From: JACNKJ01 sp964440095
GTDB taxonomy: Bacteria; Krumholzibacteriota; Krumholzibacteriia; JACNKJ01
Assembly (NCBI GenBank): GCA_964440095.1
Contig: CAYTPZ010000015.1
Coordinates: 1 to 44,609 of the forward strand
DNA length: 44,609 nt
Direction: 5' to 3'
Shown: positions 8,469-16,482 of the stretch, piece by piece
Numbering within the stretch: position 1 is the stretch's first letter
How the letters are laid out: the number at the start of each line of letters is the position of its first letter
Program-made: the position numbers and the translations under genes
Notes under the pieces: model-generated
The model's database searches: none
Told to the model about the DNA's origin: nothing
What the model saw: only the letters and a program-made list of their open reading frames with translations

Positions 8469-11055
8469 GCGCGTACCGAGGCAGCTGCGGGATATCCTCC
8501 CGCGGGAAGATATCCTTTCATCGGAAGAGGATCGCGCTCTCTACGAGCACGACAGTCAAAAAGTCCACCGGCGTCTGCCGGACTTGGTGCTATTCCCACG
8601 CAGCAGTAAACAGGTGGCGGCTCTCGTGTCATTGGCCGGAGAGATGTCCATTCCCATCACTCCCCGCGGAGCCGGTACAGGATTGTCGGCCGGGGCGGTT
8701 CCCCTTGAAGGTGGATGGCTGATTTCCTTCACGCGCATGAGAGAAGTTCTCTCCCTGGATCCCCGCGAACGAACTGCCTGGGTGGAACCGGGATTGGTCA
8801 ATCGTGAGCTTCAGGAATTGTTGGTTCCCCACGGTCTCTGTTTCGCTCCTGATCCCAGCAGTCAAACCGTTGCGACCCTCGGCGGCAATGTGGCCGAGAA
8901 CGCCGGTGGTCCACACTGTCTGAAAATCGGTGTGACCAGTCAGCACGTATTCGGTCTCGAACTGGTAGATGATCGTGGGGAAATCCATCGCTTTGGCGAT
9001 GCCTCCCTGGGCGCCGATCCTCTCGATTTGCCGGGATTGCTCACCGGCAGCGAAGGCACGCTCGCCATGGTTACGGCCCTGGGTCTTAGGCTCTCTCCAC
9101 TTCCCGAACGCGTCGCCACATTGCTGGCTCCCTTCGACAGCTTGGAGGCGGCCAGCCGTGCCGTCTCCTTGATTCTCGCTCACGGACAGTTACCCGCCGC
9201 GCTGGAAATGATGGATCGCGACGCTATTCGCACGGTGGAAGTGTCGGGAGAAAGAACCGGCTATCCCGATGAGACCGAAGCCGCCCTCATCGTCGAACTG
9301 GACGGGCTTCCCGAAGAAGTGGAGGAGGAACGCGCCGAGGCATCCAAGCTTCTGGAGCAGGCCGGAGCGCTATGGGTGCGAGAGGCCAGGGATGATGCAC
9401 ATCGGCGAAAGCTTTGGCGGGGGCGCAAGAGTCACTTCGGTGCCACAGGGCAGCTCTACCGCGACCTGCTTGTGCAGGATATTTGCGTTCCCGTCAGCCG
9501 CCTTGCCGAAGCCGTGGATCGTGTGAATGCCTGCGTTCGCGCCGAAGGCCTGCACGTTTCCAGCGTTTATCACGCGGGCGACGGGAATCTGCATCCCAAT
9601 ATCGGATACGATCGAAGCGATCCCACGCAGCTTGCCTCCCTGCACCGCGCCTGTGAAGGCATCATGAAGATCGCCGTGGATCTGGGTGGGACCCTTTCGG
9701 GAGAGCATGGCATCGGGGCGGAGAAATCCGATTACATGCCTATCGCACTCAGCGCCGCGGATCGAGCACCCATGTTGCGCATCAAACGCGCCTTGGATCC
9801 CGAGGGACGCTTCAATCCCCGGAAGATCTTTCCTCGTGAAGATGAAAAGGCGCCGGCCTCGTCACGACTGACCGTGGTCAGTTCGCCAGGCAAGTCGCCT
9901 GAACCGGTTTTTCTTCGTCCGGAAGATGCAGAGGAACTTGCCGCAGCTCTGCGTGACAGTGGTTCCGCGCTGGTTTTTGCCACGGGCGCTCGCGTGGCCG
10001 AGGAGATCGCTCCACTTCCGGGTCCTGTGGGACGCATGCTTTCCACCGCTTCGCTCACGGGAATTCGCGACTTTTCCTTGGCGGATTTTCAGGTCGAGGC
10101 CGAGGCGGGCACGCCATTCAACGCAGTTCGCGATTTCCTTTTTGAATCGGGACAAGAACTTGATTTCGACGTTCCCTTCTCCGAGCAGCGTTCCCTGGCC
10201 GGTGTGGTTTCCGCCGATGAAGCGTGGCCATTTAGGCGTTTGAATCGTTCGGCGCGCGACCGCCTCCTGGCCTTTGATGCGGTGATGCCCGACGGCTTGC
10301 GTTTTCGAGCGGGGGCCGGCAGCGTCAAGAACGTGACCGGCTACGATCTACCGCGACTCATGGCCGGAAGTCGCGGCAGCCTTGGTATTTTCACCGGGCT
10401 TCGTCTGCGCACACGTCCCATTCCCGCATTCCGAAAACTGCTGGTCTTGGACTATGAGGATCGCGAAACGGCATTGCGGGCCGGAATGGAGCTCACGGCT
10501 CGCCACGATTTCTTCGGCGGCCCCTTGCTGCTTCCTCGCAGTTTTACTTTGGGTGATCACCCGGAACGCCCTCGTTTGATACTTGAAATCAGCGGGCGTG
10601 AGAACCTGGCCGCGAGCATGCGTGAGAAGATTCTCGCAAGTTTGGGTTCGGGCGGACTAAGCCCCGTGGAGGTTTGGGAAGAAGAAAATCGTGGGCGGGT
10701 CTATCGCATTCTTCGCGACTTCCCCAAGCCGCCCGAGTCCGGCGAAGTCAGATTCCTTCGCGAGTATCGCGGCAGCAGCTCCGCGCTGATCGCGGCACTA
10801 TCATACTTGGGAAGCCGGTGGATTCTCGATTTCGGATCGTTGCGTCTTCGCGCCGAAGAGCAGGTAGTCGAACCCATGCAGATGCTCGGCAACTTGGGCG
10901 GGTCATTGCTGGACCGTCGTGCCCAAATTGTGAAGCGTGGTATTGAGGCTCCATCGCTCTATGACGCAGTACCTTCGCCCGCATTTTTGGAACGCGTCGT
11001 TCGAGCCATGGATCCCTCAGGACGAATGGCGCCGGGGAGGTGGCTCCTTGGCTGA
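8461..11055 (+). CDS. glcDE: Glycolate oxidase GlcD-GlcE fusion (two FAD-linked oxidase halves)
   Basis: The protein is 864 residues. The N-terminal half (about 1-460) is a full GlcD-type FAD-linked oxidase: an FAD-binding-4 domain with the PRGAGTGLSAGA and GGNVAENAGG motifs, then an FAD-oxidase C-terminal domain with YHAGDGNLHPN and SGEHGIGAEK. The second half (about 475-864) is a GlcE-like FAD-binding-4 domain with SVKNVTGYDLPRLM. In most bacteria GlcD and GlcE are separate subunits that work with the iron-sulfur subunit GlcF to oxidise glycolate (or a related 2-hydroxyacid) to the 2-oxoacid, feeding quinone. The start overlaps the upstream stop by 8 bp and has a GGGG ribosome binding site. 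GlcF follows with an 8-bp overlap. D-lactate is an alternative substrate. Confidence 0.88.
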   Translation: MTKRVPRQLRDILPREDILSSEEDRALYEHDSQKVHRRLPDLVLFPRSSKQVAALVSLAGEMSIPITPRGAGTGLSAGAVPLEGGWLISFTRMREVLSLDPRERTAWVEPGLVNRELQELLVPHGLCFAPDPSSQTVATLGGNVAENAGGPHCLKIGVTSQHVFGLELVDDRGEIHRFGDASLGADPLDLPGLLTGSEGTLAMVTALGLRLSPLPERVATLLAPFDSLEAASRAVSLILAHGQLPAALEMMDRDAIRTVEVSGERTGYPDETEAALIVELDGLPEEVEEERAEASKLLEQAGALWVREARDDAHRRKLWRGRKSHFGATGQLYRDLLVQDICVPVSRLAEAVDRVNACVRAEGLHVSSVYHAGDGNLHPNIGYDRSDPTQLASLHRACEGIMKIAVDLGGTLSGEHGIGAEKSDYMPIALSAADRAPMLRIKRALDPEGRFNPRKIFPREDEKAPASSRLTVVSSPGKSPEPVFLRPEDAEELAAALRDSGSALVFATGARVAEEIAPLPGPVGRMLSTASLTGIRDFSLADFQVEAEAGTPFNAVRDFLFESGQELDFDVPFSEQRSLAGVVSADEAWPFRRLNRSARDRLLAFDAVMPDGLRFRAGAGSVKNVTGYDLPRLMAGSRGSLGIFTGLRLRTRPIPAFRKLLVLDYEDRETALRAGMELTARHDFFGGPLLLPRSFTLGDHPERPRLILEISGRENLAASMREKILASLGSGGLSPVEVWEEENRGRVYRILRDFPKPPESGEVRFLREYRGSSSALIAALSYLGSRWILDFGSLRLRAEEQVVEPMQMLGNLGGSLLDRRAQIVKRGIEAPSLYDAVPSPAFLERVVRAMDPSGRMAPGRWLLG

Positions 11056-12277
11056 TTTCCATCGTGGATTCGATTTACTCGAATGCGTTTCATGCGGACT
11101 CTGCCTCGAGGTCTGTCCGACCTACGACATTCTGCGCGACGAAGGCTCGGGTCCGCGGGGACGAATAATCCTGATGGATCGTTTGGCCAATGCCGGCAAT
11201 CCAGGTGAGTGGACCCATCACCTGGATGAGTGCGTGGGCTGCCTGGCTTGCGAGGCTCGTTGTCCGGCGGGCGTGCCCTATTCGGGCATGCTCGATCATG
11301 CCCATGAACGCTTGCGCGCGCGCCGACCCGAGCGAGGTTTGGCCGGGCGTCTGGAGCGCTGGATCTTGGATGAAGTCATCGGCGACAGGCATCGTCTGGA
11401 TCGCATTTTCCGGAATCTTCGCTATTTGCAGCGCTTGGGAGTCTTCGCGCTGGTAAAATTTCTTCGCCTGGATCGGCTACGCGGCCTTGATCTTCTGCGA
11501 GGACTTCACTGGATGCCACATCTGAGCGCTCCAGGAAAAGCTCCCGTCGGCCGTAGCGAGGCACCCTTCTTCTACTTTCGGGGTTGTGTCGGTCCCTGCC
11601 TTTTCGCAGGTGAGGATCGCGCGGCCAGGCAAGTGCTGGATCGTTTGGGTGGCTATCGCGAGGCTGAAAATGAAACATGTTGCGGAGCCATCCATCGTCA
11701 TAGGGGAGATATGGAAGGTTCTCGCGAGTTGGCCAAACGCAACATCGAGGCCTTTGCCGGCACAGAAAATGTGGTCTCCATTTCGGCAGGCTGCACAGCC
11801 GCCATGAAGGAGTATGAAAACTGGTTGGCCGATGATCCCGAATGGGCCGAGCGCGCCCGCGAGTTCTCACAGAGGGTCAGAGATCTCAGCGAGGTGATGG
11901 ATCCGAAGATTCTGAGCTCATCGCAGAGTTCGGATCCCATGCTCTATAGCTATGAAGACGCCTGCCACGCGGTGCACGCACAGGGAATCGCGGAAAGGCC
12001 GAGAGAAACTCTCGACGACCTGGGGACGATTCAAAGGGTCGAGATGCCTCACGCAGATCGATGCTGCGGCGCCGGCGGAACCTGGTTCCTGGATCAAGCG
12101 GAGCTGTCCGAGACCATGATCCACTCCAAGGTGGATGAGCTTGTCGCCAGCGGAGCGGAAATGTTGGTAGTGGCCAATCCGGGTTGCCGAATGCAGTGGG
12201 AGAAGGCGCTGCGGGAAGCGGGACTGAAAGTGAAGGTCGCCCATCCAGTGGAAGTCTGGGCGGATCATCTGGACTAG
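11048..12277 (+). CDS. glcF: Glycolate oxidase iron-sulfur subunit GlcF
   Basis: The protein is 409 residues from the TTG at 11048. That start is chosen because a GGGGAGG ribosome binding site lies just upstream and the protein then begins directly before the first cluster motif; a longer frame from 10937 would run deep inside glcDE. Two 4Fe-4S motifs of the C-x2-C-x2-C-x3-CP type occur at the N-terminus (CVSCGLCLEVCP and CVGCLACEARCP). Two CCG domains follow, with CCGAIHRH and CCGAGGTW. These are hallmarks of GlcF/LutA/GlpC-type subunits that pass electrons from the flavoprotein to the quinone pool. It forms a two-gene operon with glcDE. Confidence 0.9.
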   Translation: MADFHRGFDLLECVSCGLCLEVCPTYDILRDEGSGPRGRIILMDRLANAGNPGEWTHHLDECVGCLACEARCPAGVPYSGMLDHAHERLRARRPERGLAGRLERWILDEVIGDRHRLDRIFRNLRYLQRLGVFALVKFLRLDRLRGLDLLRGLHWMPHLSAPGKAPVGRSEAPFFYFRGCVGPCLFAGEDRAARQVLDRLGGYREAENETCCGAIHRHRGDMEGSRELAKRNIEAFAGTENVVSISAGCTAAMKEYENWLADDPEWAERAREFSQRVRDLSEVMDPKILSSSQSSDPMLYSYEDACHAVHAQGIAERPRETLDDLGTIQRVEMPHADRCCGAGGTWFLDQAELSETMIHSKVDELVASGAEMLVVANPGCRMQWEKALREAGLKVKVAHPVEVWADHLD

Positions 12278-12278
12278 C

Positions 12279-13838
12279 TCAGAGAGAACGTCGGTAGTCT
12301 TCCAGGGGCAATTTCCAAACGGGCACACCGCAGTAGCGGGCACCCTCGGGACAGATGGGCTTGCTTCCCGCGGCTTTGCGGTGGTTGCAAGGCGGCAAAA
12401 GTGCTGCACCCAGGCGCGGTAGTTTTTCCCGAATCTGCAGAACTTCCTGCCAAGTGATCCTCCAGATTTCTTCCTGCGCGTTGTAGCAAAGCCGCATGGC
12501 GGCCTTGTGGCGAAGGTTCAGTAGATCGGCGCTTTCCGTGTAGCGAATTCGTTTGGCGTTGGGCAGCAGGTAAAGCGCGTCTTCCGCGCTTCCACCGGCC
12601 CCTCGAAATGCCGCGATGCCGTCCCAAATTCGTTCCATGCTCTCCTGATAAAACTGTAGGGCATCCGGCACCTCAGCGATGAGCGCGGGAGTGGCGTAGT
12701 CGGGCTCGCCGTTTTCTTGCGCCAGTAGCGAGGGTCGACTGGCCGGCGTCATGCGATGCCGTTGATCCTGGCTGTCGGCCGTGTGGCTGATCCGCCGCCT
12801 GAAACTGAAGTGGGGGTGATAAAGCGGCCTGGCAAGAGCGCTCATGCTCGACAGATTCAGTGTTTCACCCCAAAGTTGATTCTTGGCGGGATCCAAAGCC
12901 CAGGACAGGGCTACATCGTCATCGAGGGATGCGCTGGGACGGCCGAGCACCTGCCGGATGGAATCGGCGAGCAAGCTCTCGGCGCCGCCATCGTATCCCA
13001 CGAGTTTGCTTTCCTGGCCGTCAAGGGAGGTGTCGAATTCCGCGCGAAAAGCGCCGGCCTCGGCGGCTGCGCCTCCATGGGACTGGAAGAAAGTCGCCTC
13101 GGGCGAAGCATCTGAGGGAAGCGCCTCCTCCACGAGACGCTCGTAGTCGGGCTCCGCGGCGAGAACCTGATCCACCATGGACTTCACGATCATTTCCGTT
13201 TCGCGGGGTGCATCACCTGTCTGGCAGAGGCGATGGTAGCGAAGCAGAGTGAGAACGCTCACCGTGTGGTGAAGGTAGGCGGTGGTGGCCAAAGGAAGCA
13301 GGTAGCGGGAAATCTCCTGGGCGCGTTTGAGAATTTCATCCTCAAGGTTTGTCCAGTTATTGCGCGCAGGGAAGAGCTTCAGGTATTCAGCGCGACAAGG
13401 ATCCATGAGCCGAAGCGTGAGTTTTCGATAGGCTTCGGATTGGTAGCTTACGACTTCGTCGTACTTGGCGCCGGCCTCTCCAGAAAGTTGGGGACGCACC
13501 CAATGGCCGTCCTTCACGGGAACGTAACGCTGGCTAACCTGCTCGGAGTTGTAGAAGGGGTGGCTGTGCAGGAAGCTCCAGAGGAAATGACGACTTACAC
13601 CTTCCAAGGCAAAACGCGCCTGGGCGTGCTGTATGGTGGTGTGGTGGCCAGCTTGAAAAATGCTCGAGGCGATTCGATCCCGGGCTTCGTAACGTTCGGC
13701 ATCCGGCTTTTTGAGGTTACCCCGGCCCACCTGCTCAGTGCTTACCAGGCCCCGCGCGGAATAGCATGTGCGCGCAGTGGCCACCATGTGATTGTAGGCA
13801 TCCTGCGATAGGTCGATGAGTGTGACGCGGGGATTCAT
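12279..13838 (-). CDS. Two-domain, diverged ThyX-like protein (flavin-dependent thymidylate synthase family)
   Basis: The protein is 519 residues, about twice the length of ordinary ThyX. The first half has the ThyX core order ARTCYS, HHTTIQHAQARFALEGVSR and SEQVSQRY. The second half repeats it with RRRISHTADSQDQRH. ThyX makes dTMP from dUMP with methylene-tetrahydrofolate and FAD. The usual RHR-x7-S signature is altered in both halves (HSH or LHS in the first, RRR in the second), so activity is uncertain. The C-terminus has C, H and two further C residues in a C-x-H...CPEG-x3-C pattern that could bind metal. The start at 13838 is the first Met of the ThyX homology; the frame continues upstream across the carD terminator. 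It is convergent with glcF. Confidence 0.7.
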   Translation of the reverse strand: MNPRVTLIDLSQDAYNHMVATARTCYSARGLVSTEQVGRGNLKKPDAERYEARDRIASSIFQAGHHTTIQHAQARFALEGVSRHFLWSFLHSHPFYNSEQVSQRYVPVKDGHWVRPQLSGEAGAKYDEVVSYQSEAYRKLTLRLMDPCRAEYLKLFPARNNWTNLEDEILKRAQEISRYLLPLATTAYLHHTVSVLTLLRYHRLCQTGDAPRETEMIVKSMVDQVLAAEPDYERLVEEALPSDASPEATFFQSHGGAAAEAGAFRAEFDTSLDGQESKLVGYDGGAESLLADSIRQVLGRPSASLDDDVALSWALDPAKNQLWGETLNLSSMSALARPLYHPHFSFRRRISHTADSQDQRHRMTPASRPSLLAQENGEPDYATPALIAEVPDALQFYQESMERIWDGIAAFRGAGGSAEDALYLLPNAKRIRYTESADLLNLRHKAAMRLCYNAQEEIWRITWQEVLQIREKLPRLGAALLPPCNHRKAAGSKPICPEGARYCGVPVWKLPLEDYRRSL

Positions 13839-13852
13839 GTCTAGCTCGCTGC

Positions 13853-13885
13853 AAAAGAAAAGGGCGCCGGCCAGTGCCGACGCCC
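13853..13885 (-). terminator. Intrinsic terminator after carD
   Basis: On the minus strand a 10-bp stem (GGGCGTCGGC / GCCGGCGCCC, one G-U pair) with an ACTG loop is followed by TTTTCTTTT. It lies between the carD stop and the thyX-like start, so the two are probably separate transcription units. Confidence 0.85.
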
Positions 13886-13917
13886 AATGTATCTGAAACT
13901 CCGCCGATTTTGAAGAA

Positions 13918-14403
13918 CTAACGGAATACAACGTCCTCAATCTCGGTTCTCATCTCGGTGGAGGGCTTTTTCTTTGTGATGGAGATCTCTTTTGAAAGAA
14001 GATCGATGGAATTGCGGCAGAGCCCATCTTCATCCATGGTCAAATCCTGCTTCTTGGACAGACGGGCCAGATCGCGAGCCACCGCCGCCAGTTCGAGGGG
14101 ATCGCCCGTATCGAATTTCTTTTGGTAGTGCTTTACCCGCTCCTTGTGACTATGGCTGGTGTTATAGCGGGCGCGGCCCTTGAGGGTCTCAAAAACCTTG
14201 CTGACCTTCTGGCGGGACATGACCTTGCGCAGGCCCACCGCCCCAAGACGGTAAACGGGGATATGGAGGGTCATATTCTGTTGTACGAAGTGGACGCCGA
14301 GGCATTCTTCGGAGCTTCCAGCGCATTTTTGCGTGCTCACGCCAAGAATCTCCCCCACCCCGTGGCGGGGATAAAAGACGTGCTCGCCTTCCGAGTACTC
14401 CAT
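13918..14403 (-). CDS. carD: CarD-family transcriptional regulator
   Basis: The protein is 161 residues. The N-terminal Tudor-like RNA polymerase interacting domain is recognisable from the start (YSEGEHVFYPRHGVGEI, then VHFVQQNMTLHIPV). A helical, lysine-rich C-terminal DNA-binding region follows with the RARYNT and LDLAAVARDLARLSKKQDL-type pattern. CarD proteins bind the RNA polymerase beta subunit and stabilise open complexes, often at ribosomal RNA promoters. The start at 14403 is preferred over the in-frame codon at 14436 because AAAGGA lies 9 nt upstream of it, and the predicted transcription start near 14428 lies downstream of 14436. It is transcribed alone and ends in an intrinsic terminator. 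Confidence 0.88.
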   Translation of the reverse strand: MEYSEGEHVFYPRHGVGEILGVSTQKCAGSSEECLGVHFVQQNMTLHIPVYRLGAVGLRKVMSRQKVSKVFETLKGRARYNTSHSHKERVKHYQKKFDTGDPLELAAVARDLARLSKKQDLTMDEDGLCRNSIDLLSKEISITKKKPSTEMRTEIEDVVFR

Positions 14404-14434
14404 AATGCCGTTCCTTTCGTGGATAACTTCAGAC

Positions 14435-14462
14435 AAGATATCAGATTAGAGCGTTAAGTCAA
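14435..14462 (-). promoter_or_regulatory. carD: Sigma70-type promoter of carD
   Basis: Reading the minus strand, TTGACT (14462-14457), a 16-bp spacer and TATCTT (14440-14435) give a near-consensus promoter. Transcription should start near 14428, leaving a 25-nt leader before the ATG at 14403. Confidence 0.75.
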
Positions 14463-14779
14463 TAGCTGAATATCTTATATTCACTCTGAAGCGGAGATGC
14501 CTGTGGGGCACAATGTGTTGCGTACGCCCTAATCAGGAAGAAGTTCCGTTCCAATTGTCTCTCATTTCGGGAGACATGCCTCTCGATTGGATACTCGAAC
14601 GGGGTGTCTGTGACCCGCAGAATCCCTTAAGCCATTGACTTTGCTGCCACTGCCTTCCCCGTTATTTCCGGTACGTCCTTTGATGGGTCTTGGTCGGGAC
14701 TGCAAAGGACAAAACTGACGCCTTTGGCCGCAGCCCCAGGATTCGGAGTAGCTTAAAAAGATAAAAAAGGGGCAGTGGA
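14463..14779. other. Gene-free spacer between carD and the Crp/Fnr gene
   Basis: No credible open frame is present. The stretch holds a small inverted repeat (TGTCTC / GAGACA around 14558-14577). A GGCAC...TTGC pair near 14507-14522 resembles a sigma54 promoter but has a spacer one base too long. No convincing promoter for the downstream gene could be assigned. Confidence 0.5.
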
Positions 14780-15463
14780 ATGAATAATGAGAACACTAAT
14801 AACAGAATAGCCATGCTGAGCGCGCTCAGTCCCAAACAGCAGCTCAAACTGTCCTTGGAGTCGCCGGCCCGCAATATCAGCAAGCGAGAGCAAATCTATC
14901 TTCCTGGTGAGGATGCCGAGTATGTATACGTGATTCAATCCGGGCGGGTGAAACTGAGCCGCTGTTCCGAGTGCGGGAAAGAGGTCATCTTGAGCATCAT
15001 GGGGCCGGGCGAAGTATTCGGCTTGGAGCCCCTGCTCGGTCACAGTGATCGACGTGCCCAGGCTGTGGCTCTTGAAGGGGGGCGCCTGCTGGCCTTGCGC
15101 CGAGACCGCTTCCAGGAAATGATCCTGGAAAATCCCGAACTACTAATGACCCTCCTCCGAATCGTCAACGAGCGCCTCTGGGATTCCCGCGACAACCTTT
15201 CCCGACTCGTATTCAACGACGTGAAAAGTCGCCTTGCCGCCCTCCTCCTGAACCTTGCGCGTAGCGAAGGCAAGGTTTGCGGCAATGAGATCAGACTGGA
15301 AGCACCGATCACGCACCAGGATCTTGCCAATCTCATCGGTTCTACCCGGGAAACCACAACCGCCACTCTGAACCAGTTCAAACGAGCCCAGCTTATCCAG
15401 TTCGACCGCCGCCGTATTGTCATTTCAGGCCTTGGCGGTCTGGAGGCCTTGGCGGCCAGCTAG
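14780..15463 (+). CDS. Crp/Fnr-family transcriptional regulator
   Basis: The protein is 227 residues, the standard length. A cyclic-nucleotide-binding-like jelly-roll domain (about 15-125, with YLPGEDAEYVYVIQSGRVKL) leads through a dimerisation helix to a winged helix-turn-helix (about 150-225). The recognition segment LANLIGSTRETTTATLNQF is typical of the family. The only close cysteine pair in the sensor domain (CSECG near 57-61) is not the Fnr 4Fe-4S arrangement, so oxygen sensing through a cluster is not supported. The effector is unknown. A GGGG ribosome binding site precedes the ATG. The gene is followed by its own terminator. Confidence 0.9.
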   Translation: MNNENTNNRIAMLSALSPKQQLKLSLESPARNISKREQIYLPGEDAEYVYVIQSGRVKLSRCSECGKEVILSIMGPGEVFGLEPLLGHSDRRAQAVALEGGRLLALRRDRFQEMILENPELLMTLLRIVNERLWDSRDNLSRLVFNDVKSRLAALLLNLARSEGKVCGNEIRLEAPITHQDLANLIGSTRETTTATLNQFKRAQLIQFDRRRIVISGLGGLEALAAS

Positions 15464-15481
15464 ATCCTTTTGCCCCTTTGG

Positions 15482-15529
15482 CCCTCACCCGTTCCGAACT
15501 TGACCTCAGGCGGGTGGGGGTCTAATTTT
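15482..15529 (+). terminator. Intrinsic terminator after the Crp/Fnr gene
   Basis: A 10-bp stem, CCCTCACCCG (15482-15491) with CGGGTGGGGG (15511-15520), is followed by TCTAATTTT. The loop is 19 nt, longer than usual. Confidence 0.65.
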
Positions 15530-15691
15530 GCTAACCGCTAACCGCTAACCGCTNNNNNNNNNNNNNNNNNNNNNNNNNNNNNNNNNNNNNNNNNNNNNNN
15601 NNNNNNNNNNNNNNNNNNNNNNNNNNNNNNNNNNNNNNNNNNNNNNNNNNNNNGCTAACCGCTAACCGCTAACCGCTGGCCGCTGACCGCC
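15530..15691 (+). repeat. Heptamer tandem repeat (GCTAACC)n interrupted by a scaffold gap
   Basis: Left of the gap are three GCTAACC units plus GCT (15530-15553). Right of it are three more units, then the variants GCTGGCC and GCTGACC, ending in GCC. The array continues across the gap, so its true length is unknown. It ends in CCGCCAGAA, the same edge seen at the array near 31234. The last bases supply the AGAAGG ribosome binding site of the fic gene. Confidence 0.92.
15554..15653. other. Assembly gap (100 N)
   Basis: Exactly 100 unknown bases, the conventional placeholder for a gap of unknown size, flanked on both sides by the heptamer repeat. Missing sequence could be repeat only or could include more. 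Confidence 0.98.
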
Positions 15692-15705
15692 AGAAGGCAA
15701 TCTTG

Positions 15706-16482
15706 ATGCGCCAATTGGATTTCAAGCAGTTTGAAGATCAGCTCGCATTGCTTGCCAAGGCGCGGGAAATGTGGGTAGAGCCCGATGAGCAGGAAGGCCG
15801 GAGGCGCCGGCTGCATGCGGCCTGGTGTAACGCGGCCATCGAAGGCAATCCCTTAAGCTGGGAAGCGGCGATTGATCTGTCGGAGGTGCGGAAGCAGGCA
15901 TTGAGTCGCCACGATTTGGAAACCCTCTCCTGTCTTCGCGCCACGGAATTCCTGGACAGTACCGCAGACACATGGAATCTCGCTCTGGTGCGACACCTTC
16001 ATGCACTGGTCATGGAGGGGCTGGGTGGACGTCCCGGTGAACTGCGTGAGCGCGAGGTGAAAATCGTCAAGGAATCGGGAGATGGGGCGGGGGAAACGGT
16101 TTTCCATCCGCCGCATCCCGCGCGTGTGGGCGAATTGCTGGAAGAACTCATGCTTGAAACAGTTGAAACAGAAGAGGATCCTCTTCTGGCTGCGGGGCGA
16201 TTTCACTACGAGTTCCAATCCATCCATCCATTCGAAGACGGAAATGGTCGGGTGGGCCGCTTGTTAAGCACATCGCTGGCCCGGCGGACCTGGTCCTCGG
16301 CCGGATTCTATCTCGAGCCCGCCATTCGTCGCGCCGGATCCGCTTACTACCTGGCTTTGCGGGCCGTGAGAGCCGATTATGAAGAAGTGGGCGAGCAGGG
16401 CCTTTTGCCCTGGCTTGTTCCTTTCCTGGACATGGCGGCCGATGCCTTGGCTCATCCCCATCCGCCGGAGGTCGTTTCTTGA
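15706..16482 (+). CDS. Fic-family protein (probable AMP transferase)
   Basis: The protein is 258 residues. The Fic core has the catalytic loop HPFEDGNGRVGR (about 172-183) with the catalytic His, the Glu/Asp, the anion-binding GNG and the second Arg all intact. Such enzymes transfer AMP or similar groups from nucleotides to Ser/Thr/Tyr of target proteins. Near residue 43 is CNAAIEGN, which fits the position of the autoinhibitory (S/T)xxxE(G/N) helix of class II Fic proteins except that Asn replaces Ser/Thr. The inhibitory Glu is present, so intramolecular control is likely. The ATG at 15706 is preferred over a TTG three bases earlier. No separate antitoxin gene is visible. The target is unknown. 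Confidence 0.85.
   Translation: MRQLDFKQFEDQLALLAKAREMWVEPDEQEGRRRRLHAAWCNAAIEGNPLSWEAAIDLSEVRKQALSRHDLETLSCLRATEFLDSTADTWNLALVRHLHALVMEGLGGRPGELREREVKIVKESGDGAGETVFHPPHPARVGELLEELMLETVETEEDPLLAAGRFHYEFQSIHPFEDGNGRVGRLLSTSLARRTWSSAGFYLEPAIRRAGSAYYLALRAVRADYEEVGEQGLLPWLVPFLDMAADALAHPHPPEVVS

Noticed and set aside
14505..14525. Sigma54-like GGGGCAC...TTGCG
   Set aside because: The distance between the GG and GC pairs is one base too long, and sigma54 promoters are strict about this spacing.
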